Translations under genes and position numbers: made by a program | In this document: positions 8,108 to 17,396 of the stretch, one piece after another | How the letters are laid out: each line of letters opens with the position of its first letter | Position numbering within the stretch: the first letter of the stretch is position 1 | Assembly (NCBI GenBank): GCA_024811115.1 | Contig: JAKOGH010000283.1 | Coordinates: 1-19,333, forward strand | Direction: 5' to 3' | Length of the DNA: 19,333 nucleotides | From: Terana coerulea | Lineage: Eukaryota > Basidiomycota > Agaricomycetes > Polyporales > Phanerochaetaceae | Notes under the pieces: model-generated | What the model was told of the DNA's origin: nothing | The model's input: only the letters and a program-made list of their open reading frames with translations | Databases searched by the model: none

Positions 8108-11100
8108 GGCGAGTTTCTTGGTATCCCAGAGGCGTGGTGGTGGAAGAAGGAGAACGGAGACGGCGTCTAGAACATCAACTTAAGTAAGTGATCAGAGGCC
8201 ACCGTGGCCACTTTGCTCAACATGCGCAACTCACGACAAATCGGCAGGCCCAAAAACAAAGCGACCTGCATTGAGTGCCGCTGCCGGCCTTCTCGACGAG
8301 AGACTGTAAGCTGACCGCTAACGAAACAGAAGATTATAATCGAAGCTCGGCAGAGCTTGAATGGTCTGTAGCTCACAAGTAACCATTTCAGGTAGCGCAT
8401 CTGAGCCTTAGGTTGATGTTTCTGATAGGCCAGGGTTGCGTCGACTGTGATAGCTGCACGTTTATGAACCTGAGTTCGGCGGTACAGCTCTCGTTGTGAT
8501 TGACATGTGAAGGTTATCCTTGAACTAGAAACAGGTAAGAGTTCCGTCGCGTTTCAGCAATGTAGCGCGACTTACCTGAGCTCTGTCTTCAGAGTTTAGT
8601 CCGAATTGCAACTGCGAAGACGATAGCATTAGCAAAGGTTGCGGGTGCGCTGCAAGCCCGGGGCGCGCTGGGTGCGCGCCGCGGCTAGTCTAAGCGGCTT
8701 AGTTCGATTTGGCTACACGACTCAGCTTGGTTTGTTGATGGCATCACATACTCAGAAAACTCAGCTCGCTAGCGCCTACAAACCATCGGTGCGCTTTGAG
8801 GTTTTCATCGGTTTCAATAGGTCCCTACCTCGCACTATCATACTCACGTTGTAGACCATGGTATATATTGGATGCTTTGCGCTTTGCCCGAATGCTGCAG
8901 AGTACTGATAGACCCACCAGGTTCAACTTCTGCGTACGACCAAGGTACGTCATACGGTACCATCGCATCGGTCTGTGAAGCTAACCAGCCTCAATGCACA
9001 GATTATAGACTGAGCTTAAGTTGACCGGCGACCAAAGCTAGAGTTGTTTAACTGGGACTCATACACTGGAAGCACGCACAATTAGCCCTGACCATCTTCA
9101 CTGGTATGACCATCCGGCAACCTCGCATGGTCCATTCAGGGAGCATGCTGCGTTTCCAGGGTACGTCGAGCCTGGTTTGCCATATGACAGTTCCAAACAT
9201 CTGATGCTTAGCAGGTGATGATGTAAAGTTCTCAGGCCTTAGATTCGTAGCAGGAAGGATGCTAGGCTTTGGAATCTGGCTATGTCTTTTAGGCTTCACT
9301 TCGATGATCAGCGGTGCGTAGCAGCTCATCTCAGTGTACCCCAACCCTGATTGAAGTGCATCGCAGTAACTTCTGTCTCAATATTGTTTGATATAGCACA
9401 GTTCATGGATGATACCAAGTACGGCGCACCTTGCAGTCCCCATTCTGCGAGAACCAGCTGTCATCGTGAGTTGTCACGCTTACACGGCAGTGCGGCCAGT
9501 GTCTCACATAACGATGTTGACGACGAATGTCGCGCTGTTGATCTCTTACGAGACATGAGCATATCGACGCATGTAGGAAAATCATTTATGGTCGAAGATC
9601 GCTCGTGTGGAGAAGACTATGACCGTGTGGAATGGATGTGGGATGCTCCACTTCCTGCGCCTTTTCCTTCGCGGATCTCAAAGCCAACCCGAAATAAGCC
9701 ACGCATCGCCGTCCGACATAGAATATAGCTTGAAGCACTCATCAATTGTCATGTACGGCGGGGTTGGACTTCAAGTTCCCAACTCGTGTCTGCTCGTACC
9801 ATCTGAGTTCATCTCCCGTATCACAGGTTTGTCCATCAAGTCACTGTCCCTGTGCGCTTCTTGACTGACTGGCGGCCTTAGCTCATTTACCCGGCTATTG
9901 GCGTCGCCCTCAAATCATCTTTGTCCATCCGCGGTGCTCGTACGTCGACAGCATGTTGACCATGTTAGTGGACTTATCACAGAGGTCAATCTCGCAGTTA
10001 ATGAGAACGGTCTCTTCCGCATCTATAAACGTCAAGAACCTGGGGAATCCCCTCATAACGCACAGCCCGAACTGGACGTGCACAGATCAAGAGATGACTT
10101 AGGCATCGCGATGGAAGTACCGCAGCTGTGTCCAGTGGCGATATCCGGAGCATGCTTATCCTAATTTCCAGCCTGATGCTGGGAAAGGATCTGCTCGATC
10201 AGCGGTTTAGATATGTGGAGGTTACGGCCTTACTCTGTACAAGTAAAGTCCTGTCTACATTAGTACTTCAGAAATCGCTAATAACTTACTCTAGTGAAGG
10301 CTTGCAGACATGTGACTGTGGAATGTGATTCTGGATTTGCGTTTGCGCACTCAATGTGCATAGCTGGTGAGTGGATGCAATAATCCTGTTCAGTTACTGT
10401 AACTGAATGCATGTCACAAGACCCTATCTTCCGTCGAAAGTTTCTGACCGGATATCGCCGCAATCTTCACAATGAGATGGAGCCAAGTGGAAACGATGAA
10501 GGTGCCGAAGTACTGGGAGATTGCCGAGTTCTTCCAGGGAACGCGGCTTCACTGTGCCACTGCCCCTCCTATGCCTTCGTTCGATCTGCACTTAGCTGCC
10601 GCAGTTGTGACTCGTGGGCCGCAGGCCTAACAGGCTGGCGACGAACTTGAACGTTTGAACACCGTCAAGTCATGACTAGACAAGGCAATTTGATACAAAG
10701 GTATGTGAGCAGTCGCCCAGCTTCTCAAAAATCACAGCTGCTAACACTAACTATGGATGTGCTGTGGCGGAGAGGCCAAAAAGGCAAGGAAAGCGGCCAC
10801 TAGATACACTGCCAACTCCGGGTTCCAGCCCCTGCCGTAAACCCATGGACCATTCTCGCACGTGGACTGTGAGAGCTCCGTGTACACCGGCGAGCTTTCC
10901 AACCGCGGAGGCTCTTCATGTTTATACCGCAGAGCTGGTACTTGTTGCACTAGGCATGGGTATTATCATCTGCCAATGCTATCGGACGGATACGCCGAAC
11001 CTACCTACGGAACGTAACTCTTTCCACACCTTTGTATGGCCTGCATCTAGAAGAAGATGTTGTAGTGATTGTACACAAAGGCAGTCCACTGCCGGTGAGA

Positions 11101-11264
11101 TCTATCCTTTCCAGTGATATACACCGCCCTTCGCTAAATGCACGTCGTCAGATTGCCTACAGGGTCTGGCATTCAGTCAGGCCCCATCCTGCGTGCATCA
11201 TGGCTTGCCAAAGCCGCCAGTGACCATCCTGGCTCCAGCTGATAAACCTTGGCCTACGGGTGGC
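8108..11264. other. Unit 2 spacer between divergent PAH and 7TM genes
   Basis: About 3.2 kb with no supportable intact gene. Blocks at about 8108-9482, 10010-10205 and 10840-11264 match the unit 1 spacer; about 9483-10010 and 10207-10840 do not. Open frames such as 9351-9728 (+), 10764-11117 (+) and 9048-9344 (-) are not conserved in unit 1 and match no family I recognise. At 11032-11095 (+) a stretch reading GLHLEEDVVVIVHKG has a degraded counterpart at 3858-3920, where one frameshift interrupts it. This could be an exon remnant. Confidence 0.4.
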
Positions 11265-11272
11265 GTTTAAGA
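11265..11272 (+). promoter_or_regulatory. TATA-like element of 7TM copy B
   Basis: GTTTAAGA lies about 56-63 bp upstream of the ATG at 11328, matching the position of TATTTAAG in unit 1. It departs from the TATA consensus but is the most conserved AT-rich block in the upstream region. Confidence 0.35.
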
Positions 11273-11327
11273 ACCCCCGAAAGCTGAGACGCTTAGCATA
11301 ACCTGATCTCCTCACTAGCCATCCGTC

Positions 11328-12841
11328 ATGTCGTCTCTTTCCGTTTCGGATATACAGACTCTGCAGCAAATCGGGCGCGACACCATTACGAGTATCGTGT
11401 CTCTTGTCGTCGAAGCTGTGATGTACAGTGAGCACGCATTTATTTCTGGAATCCTGAGTCTGGCATTGACGGCCGGAACAAATTTGTTTAAGCATTCTAC
11501 TTTGTTCTCGTTGTGTTCTCTGGCAGGATACTCCTGTGAGTTCTGGACAGCAGCTCTCGACAATCGTTCTCTGATTTATCGGTTACAGACGAAAGGGCCG
11601 TGCCCGGATGGCAATGGTTATCTTTGGCATAGTTGTCACTATGTTTCTGCTCGACACGGCTATATGTATCATCGATGTCAACAACGCCATTCGCGAAATC
11701 ACGCTCACGCTGCTGTCCAATTCACCCGGCTCGCTCTCGGATAGATACGCCCTTACCAATAATCTACCATGGATAGTAGAAACTACACTCTATGCTTTCA
11801 TGGTACGACCTATTATTTATTTGTGACGGAACTCTGCTCAACAAGACGCATTTTGGCAGTCAAACCTCGGAGATATCATCATCATTTGGCGGGTTTACGC
11901 TTTCTGGTGGGAAGGAAAAGAGCGGTGGGTCGTGATGATACCAACCGCATTTCTTCTGGGATCTTTCAGTACGTCGGCCCTGTTAAGCACCAAAGCGCAT
12001 GCTGACTGCGTATTGCAGTCACTTCGGGATTAATTTCCTTCTGCGTGGCTCATGCGAATCAAAACCCCGATGATGGCGGCAACTTTACAAACCCACCATT
12101 CTGCGTTCACGTCCAGCTGTCGTCATATGTCACCACTCTAGCAACCACAGGAGTCGCTACAGGCCTCATCTCGTACAAAACCTGGGTGTACCGGTGTAAC
12201 ATTAGGCGCAACCTGAGGTCCAGGAAGACGCGTGTCGAGAAAATCATGACTGTCCTGGTGGAGTCCGGTATCCTTTACTTCCTTTTCTTCGTAGGTCTCT
12301 AGCACCAAAATCGTATCTGTGGAGCAATCTGACACCTTTGTAGCTTGAATCCGTTATCTCAGATTCCGGGAATGTGAGCGCACTCGAGCAATCGACTCCG
12401 CGGCTCGCATTTGCCAGTTCTGTCTGGACTTACATGACCTCCCATATCGTCGTACGCTTCTTTATTTCCCAAACAGCCAATACCCACGATACTCACCACT
12501 GCTATCAGGGCATCTACCCTGTTCTCGTCGTCATCCTCGTGAGCTCGCAGCGTTCATACATCGATGGCGTGACAACTATCCAGATCGACAACCTTCCGCT
12601 TCATTCAAGCTCAAGAACCACCTATGGCACGCAGCCTACGGGCTCGTCCGTTTCGGCCACTTTGAAAAGCCTCGGAAATTTGGATAAACCACGCACGATC
12701 GAAGTAAGCGTGCACGAGCTGCGGGAGATGCATCGTCATGAGAGTACAACCGATTTGCACCGTGCGGGCTCAGATGGAAGTGTAGTGGAATTTTCGCACC
12801 AGCTGGGAGATGATAAAGACTTGACTGCGCCAGTGGTTTGA
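11328..12841 (+). CDS. Orphan seven-transmembrane protein, copy B (full length)
   Basis: Seven exons join in frame: 11328-11427, 11493-11535, 11589-11802, 11860-11968, 12019-12290, 12344-12451 and 12509-12841. All introns are GT-AG, 50-65 nt. The product is 392 residues, starting MSSLSVSDIQTLQQIG. Seven hydrophobic helices lie at about 20-47, 55-80, 106-133, 140-163, 186-210, 228-246 and 262-292. Conserved stretches are DIIIIWRVYAFWWEGKERW after helix 3, NPPFCVHVQ, YKTWVYRCNIRR (basic loop after helix 5) and WTYMTSHIVGIYPVLVVILV in helix 7. The hydrophilic C-tail of about 100 residues is Ser/Thr- and His-rich and contains VSVHELREMHRHE. By the positive-inside rule the basic loops suggest a cytoplasmic C-terminus. 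It belongs to an uncharacterised Agaricomycete membrane family; GPCR-like function is only a possibility from topology. It converges on the permease gene, with stops about 160 bp apart. Confidence 0.87.
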
Positions 12842-12998
12842 GTACGTGGAACTTCGCGACCAAGTTATGCATGAGTGTACTCTATGTTGAGATCTTTTGT
12901 ATTCGCTCGCTGAACAAAGATGTATGAGTATTAATACAGTATCTGTACGCCTGACGTATATACACAACCTCGACTTAAAGACGACAGTACTATCACTC

Positions 12999-14468
12999 CT
13001 ATAGCATTGATGAACGAGCTCCGGGGTACTCAAGTTCTGGGATAGACAGCAGTGTGAATGCCACTTCTTCAGTCCACGGTTCATCAAAAGCATAGAATAG
13101 CGCTCCAAAAAGAGAGAGCAAGCAAAGATCATTCCGACTGTGGGTCCAACAGGGAAGGGGCTAAAGCATGGTATTAGCATCTTCAAGACCAGAACGAAAC
13201 TCAGTAGACGTACCTTGCACGTATAATGGCGCCCGACGTTGCAGCGCTGATAACAGTCTCTTGCGGCGGTGCTGGCGCACCGGAGCTATTGAACAAGCTA
13301 CCCGTGCCGAACGAAGGTGTACCACCGAGCGAACCAAGCGCGTCCCCGACATAGTTCTGCGCAGAAATCCCCTTCGCAAACGTGTCATTCCAGCCCTGCA
13401 GAATCCCCGTCACGACCTTGACGCCCGCGAGATAGATGTTCAGCACGGCCGCGTCGTACCCTGCGTCTTGCCCGTTGAACAGGTTGTCCGCCGCGCTCAT
13501 ACCCGGCGGCGGCCGGTCGAAGTCAGACGCGGTGCGCATAGCGATGACACGCGAGAAGTCGACCCGGCGAGCGACGTGGCCGCGCAGCAGCGCCTCGAGC
13601 ACCGCGTTGTCCTCCTGCTGCGTCGTGCAATAGCTCGCCGTCCCGTTCGTGAACAGCTTCGTCGTGTTTTCGAACGCCTCCGCGAGCAGCGCGCCCGAAA
13701 ACCACACGTCCGACGTCGCCGTGTCGCACCCGATCACGGAGGGCGCAGCAAGTGCAGGCGCGAAGGCGGACACGTTTGCGTACAACTGGCGGTACGCCTG
13801 CGCGGACGCGGAGTCGTTTAAGGAGGCGGTATTGGCGAACGCGATGGCACGCTGGCGGAGCGCGTCGTTGAGCTGGAAGACCTCCGTGCCGTACACGAAT
13901 CCGGGGTAACTGCCCACGGCCTCCGCGCCTTGCGGGATATAACCTGTCGAGAAATTGCTAGGCTTCTCTCGCGCGTCGATCTCGTACTGGAGCGCCACTT
14001 GCACGGCAAACTGCGCGAACGCGACGGACGCGAGGGTGCCGACTTTCGAGCTGATACCGCCGTCGCCGGCGAGGAGGAAGTACGTCTGCGTGAGGTTGAA
14101 CTCGGGCGCGAGCACTAGGGCGAGCGTGCTGATGGCGGCGTTGATTTCGCCCTCGGCCGTGACGAGCTGGCAGACAGAGCCATCTCCGGTGCAGTGGATA
14201 TCCGGGTACGCGACGGACAGCCCGGGGAGAGTAATGTTCTGCTCCAGCAAGTTGAACTCCGGTATGCCTAGCCAAGCGTCTTGCTCATCGTTATACTGTG
14301 TAGGCCATGTTCGGACGCATACCGAGGTCAGTATTTACGAGACCCGGAAAGTGCAACGACTCACGAAGTCGACAATAAAGACTTTCGGAGCTATGGCTGC
14401 CCGCACATAGGTGACTGCCGTGAAAATCCAGAACACCAGAAGGGTAAGGGGGCGGATGCTGAAGGCAT
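12999..14468 (-). CDS. Purine nucleoside permease (NUP) family protein, start region frameshifted
   Basis: The main exon (14295-13214) reads YNDEQDAWLGIPEFNL at its start and carries NUP-family landmarks: AGDGGISSKVGTLASVAFAQ, ALQYEIDAREKPSNFSTGY, YGTEVFQLNDALRQ, SDVWFSGALLAEAFENTTKL, RTASDFDRPPPGMSAADN and LGSLGGTP. The family includes Candida NUP, implicated in nucleoside uptake, and has a nucleoside-phosphorylase-like fold; filamentous fungi carry secreted or anchored members. Upstream, a 69-nt intron (14364-14296) joins an exon coding for a signal peptide (LTLLVFWIFTAVTYV) and APKVFIVDF. That frame has no ATG: the nearest, at 14468-14466, is out of frame by one base, with a run of five C (minus strand, 14452-14448) between. 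At the 3' end, donor AAG|GTACGT (13213) and acceptor CACAG (13138) join a last exon of 45 codons ending at 12999. Without that splice the frame stops at 13201. Several N-glycosylation sites (NIT, NLT, NFS, NDS, NVS, NTT, NGT) suit an extracellular domain. Confidence 0.85.
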
Positions 14469-15530
14469 TGGTGACGGCTATAGAGTGCTAGCCTGGCGGT
14501 GCGTCACGTTGTAGACCGCGATGTCGCCGCGCTGAGGCGTCGTGGTTGCAGGGGAACAGAAGTCGCATCAGACACCCGGCAAAGTGCCGCATTTAAGTGA
14601 AGCATCTCGATGGCATCACCTTCTTATCCCAGGTTTGTCTAGAGGTTCCCAACCTTCTACACTGAGCGAGTGACGATGCATAAATCCACGAAGCGCATAT
14701 ACCAATCACATTCTCACATTATACCAGGAATCTGGTCATGTAAGTCGCTAACATTGTTGCAAGACTCGTTTCATTTCAGTCGGCGTTCTGACATGAAAGA
14801 ATTCATACTTCAGGTAGATGGCGGTGAACCTGGCATGCACGTCAATGTCTGACACAATAGCGCTTGATGCTGTCGTCCCGAAGACTACTATACTTGGCTG
14901 ATTGTGAGCGAGGATTTTACAGGATAACAACCCGGAAAGTAGTACATACGTGCACCACCCAAAGTTTACTCCCGTGGTAAGTCGATATTTTGGGGAGAAA
15001 TCGGCTGAATGTGCCACACAAGCTAGGCAAGGCTTGCAAAATCTTGTGAACATGGACGAGCGCTTTAACCAACCCTGTTTCAAGCGCGCGGTACGGTCAA
15101 CAGCGGGCAGCAGACGCACCTTGGAACGACGCCTCCGTCCACGGTTGAATATAGAGCGGTAAGAGCAGACTTCGCAGGACGTTCAGCATGGTGCACTTTC
15201 AATAAGCATGGACGAAAACCAACAGCTCCGAAGCAGATACACCTCAAGTGGGAATAGCGTCATGCCGTTATGCCGCTACCCGCGAAGGGCGGAAGACATC
15301 AACCAAGCTCCAGCGGCGAGTGCACTGCACAGCAGATCATCTTCCCACAGATGAGCAACCGCAACCAGGCCATGCACCTGTAGTTCAATGCGCTTTCCAC
15401 TTCGGGAAAACTTGTCGTCTTCCGACGCCTATTCCATTTTCTAGACCTGGTCGCAACAAGGGCATACATCAAGGCAACATCTGGTCGGATCATGAGATGG
15501 ACTCCAAGAACTTCGCAGTTGAATAGTCAG
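14469..15530. other. Intergenic, upstream of the permease gene
   Basis: No recognisable gene. A TTAAAT motif on the minus strand near 14590-14595 could serve as a TATA element for the permease. A minus-strand frame at 14748-15119 (123 residues) contains stretches such as VVFGTTASSAIVSD but no known family signature, and no convincing splice partners were found. A plus-strand frame at 15248-15526 also lacks support. Confidence 0.4.
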
Positions 15531-15539
15531 ATGGCTTCC

Positions 15540-15684
15540 TAGTCTCGTGACCAGCCTCTCCAATGACCCAATTTAGACATTGGATCAGGAGAGTCTGGTG
15601 CCCGCCCAACGGCGGACGGGGGTTTGCGTTCGTCCATTTCTCGGCGAGCGCTTAGCTCCCTCGAGACTCGAGGTTCGACTCCCT
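15540..15684 (+). repeat. Left TIR of the MULE MITE
   Basis: 145 bp. It contains a 7-bp hairpin TCCAATG...CATTGGA (15559-15565 with 15578-15584) and a near-perfect palindrome CCTCGAG-A-CTCGAGG (15659-15673). The inner end carries GGTTCGACTCC (15672-15682), which fits the RNA polymerase III B box. Confidence 0.88.
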
Positions 15685-16119
15685 GTGTCACACTATTGTA
15701 GCACATACTCAGGAGATGTAATATCAATACTTGAACATTGTTTTATGATTTATAAAAATTAATAACAATTTTTGTGCTCGCTGGGCCTCTTAAACGGACA
15801 CACAAATAAATGCGATAAAAACAGGTCCAGCAGATAGGTTATGCGGCGGAACATGCTTCTGGGGCATTGCTTACGGCCTTATCTCACACAGTCTTGGTAC
15901 TGAAGGCTAACTGTGTGCATTTTGTGATATTCCATCAAGTGGAAACTATAGGACTGCTCGGGCTGGGCAGTGTTGCTCAGCCTACTGAGCGGTGACACTG
16001 CGCCGCAAGTTATAACCGCGCCGTCGCCCAATCTATTCCGCAAAAATTGTTACAAATGTTAAATATACAGTCTCAGTGTGGCCATACATTTATGTGGTAC
16101 TATAGTCAAACGTAGACGG

Positions 16120-16265
16120 AGGGAGTCGAACCTCGAGTCTCGAGGGAGCTAAGCGCTCGCCGAGAAATGGACGAACGCAAACCCCCCGTCCGCCGTTGGG
16201 CGGGCACCAGACTCTCCTGATCCAATGTCTAAATTGGGTCATTGGAGAGGCTGGTCACGAGACTA
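16120..16265 (-). repeat. Right TIR of the MULE MITE
   Basis: 146 bp, the inverse complement of 15540-15684 with one extra base in the G/C run. It carries the same internal hairpins and the B-box-like motif, on the minus strand. Confidence 0.88.
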
Positions 16266-16274
16266 ATGGCTTCC

Positions 16275-17177
16275 AGAAACCACGGGATGTCACAACAGTG
16301 AAGGGAACGAGCACAGCGTGCGGAGCTACTGGCACTCCATTTCCTTCCTGTGGCCCTCGTCGGCTCTTCCCGCACCAGGGACGCGCGTAGTCAAAGCTGC
16401 TGTGCGTCCATATATCCGCTGGGAGCCTACAAAGAAGTATATGGCCATACCGCACTGCTTCGTGGCCACCTTGGTACATGGGCAATTGCGAACGTAGTCC
16501 ATGTTGACTTTGTCATACCGCCATAATCTGCAGAGTATTGAGGTGCGGATGTCAGCCGCCCATCGGTGTGGTCGGATGCTTTGCCTTGTGGTTGTAACTT
16601 GCTGATTGAAGCGCAGGCCGGTGGGTGCTCACTGCTCGGACAAGAAGCAGCGAGTCCCAGCTTCACGAGCGCGTCTGTGCGCACACTCCACGCTCTCTAG
16701 GAATGGCGGTCTTGACCAAGCTTCTCCACCCAGCAGAGCACGCAGAGCTCACTGACAGGATCGTGCGGAATGCTAGGAGCACTAGCAGCGAGGTAGAGCG
16801 CAGATTAGAGACAAGCCTGAGCAATCCTGGGGGCTTGGAGGCGACTGCAAGACAGAGTGACATAAGCACTCGATCGCATACCTGCGGCAAATGCCGAGCC
16901 AACGGGAAGCGCCTACAGCCACTCGCACGTGCACCTTGGAGAGTTTATAGAGTCTCCGGATCCTCTGTAAGTACGATCATCCAACGGTCTTCGCGAGTAC
17001 GTACGCCGAATGCACGTTCAAAGCAGAGGCTTAATCCTGCTATGTTTCTTTATCGCTCAGTGTTCCGTTCTCCGGAGCTTACCGCGAGGTGCACTTATCC
17101 GCAGAGGTTGTTGTTCTCGCCATTCCACTATGTCGACGTCTGGGATCCCGCCGCTGTAACACCACGCTGCCAGCGGG
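16275..17177. other. No supportable gene; one unrecognised plus-strand frame
   Basis: A plus-strand frame at 16625-17215 (196 codons) includes an amphipathic, charge-rich part (LLHPAEHAELTDRIVRNA ... SSEVERRLETSL) that could be an exon starting at the ATG at 16703. No family was recognised, the rest of the frame looks like random sequence, and its end overlaps the 3' flank of PAH copy C. It is not called as a gene. Confidence 0.25.
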
Positions 17178-17396
17178 AGACAGAGCACATCATAAAATCA
17201 CATTTGTTTTTATAAATTGACTTTATATCACGCAGTGTGGCCGCCCAGAATATCCCCTTCGAGCACCCGAAAGCATCCCCACGCGCACCTTCGACTACAT
17301 TGTAGCTTGCCACCTACGAGCGCCTCCGCTTCCGATAGCTATCGATGGCACTGCCCCTCCTCTAGGATACGCGGGCTTACGAAGCAACTTGCGTGG

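Larger units (their letters stand above)
6275..12915. repeat. Tandem duplication unit 2 (PAH copy B - spacer - 7TM copy B)
   Basis: Collinear partner of 505-5760. It is longer mainly because of the MITE at 7625-8104 and two extra stretches of roughly 0.5-0.6 kb in the spacer (about 9483-10010 and 10207-10840) that have no match in unit 1. Gene order, orientation, intron positions and several spacer blocks are shared with unit 1. Whether the extra stretches are insertions here or deletions in unit 1 cannot be told from two copies. Confidence 0.8.
15540..16265. mobile_element. 726-bp Mutator-like (MULE) MITE with 145-bp TIRs and 9-bp target duplication
   Basis: The inverted repeats at 15540-15684 and 16120-16265 are identical by eye except for a G-run of 5 against 6. 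The ends begin TAGTCTCGTGACCAGCC. Both sides are flanked by the perfect 9-bp direct repeat ATGGCTTCC (15531-15539 and 16266-16274). Long TIRs with a 9-bp duplication are the standard signature of Mutator-like elements. The 435-bp interior is AT-rich with no transposase-like frame, so the element depends on an enzyme encoded elsewhere. Near-identical ends and an intact target duplication indicate recent insertion. No gene is visibly interrupted. Confidence 0.9.

Noticed and set aside
9351..9728. 125-codon plus-strand frame in the unit 2 spacer
   Set aside because: It begins in sequence shared with unit 1, where the frame is not conserved, and it continues into DNA absent from unit 1.
14748..15119. 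123-codon minus-strand frame upstream of the permease
   Set aside because: No known motif and no consistent exon structure; length alone is not enough.
15650..15695. A tRNA gene suggested by GGTTCGACTCC
   Set aside because: No acceptor stem pairing, no anticodon arm, A-box-like motif far too close, and the motif is part of a transposon TIR.
16625..17215. 196-codon plus-strand frame
   Set aside because: Only a short part looks protein-like; no family, no homologue in the window, and the end overlaps repeated non-coding flank.
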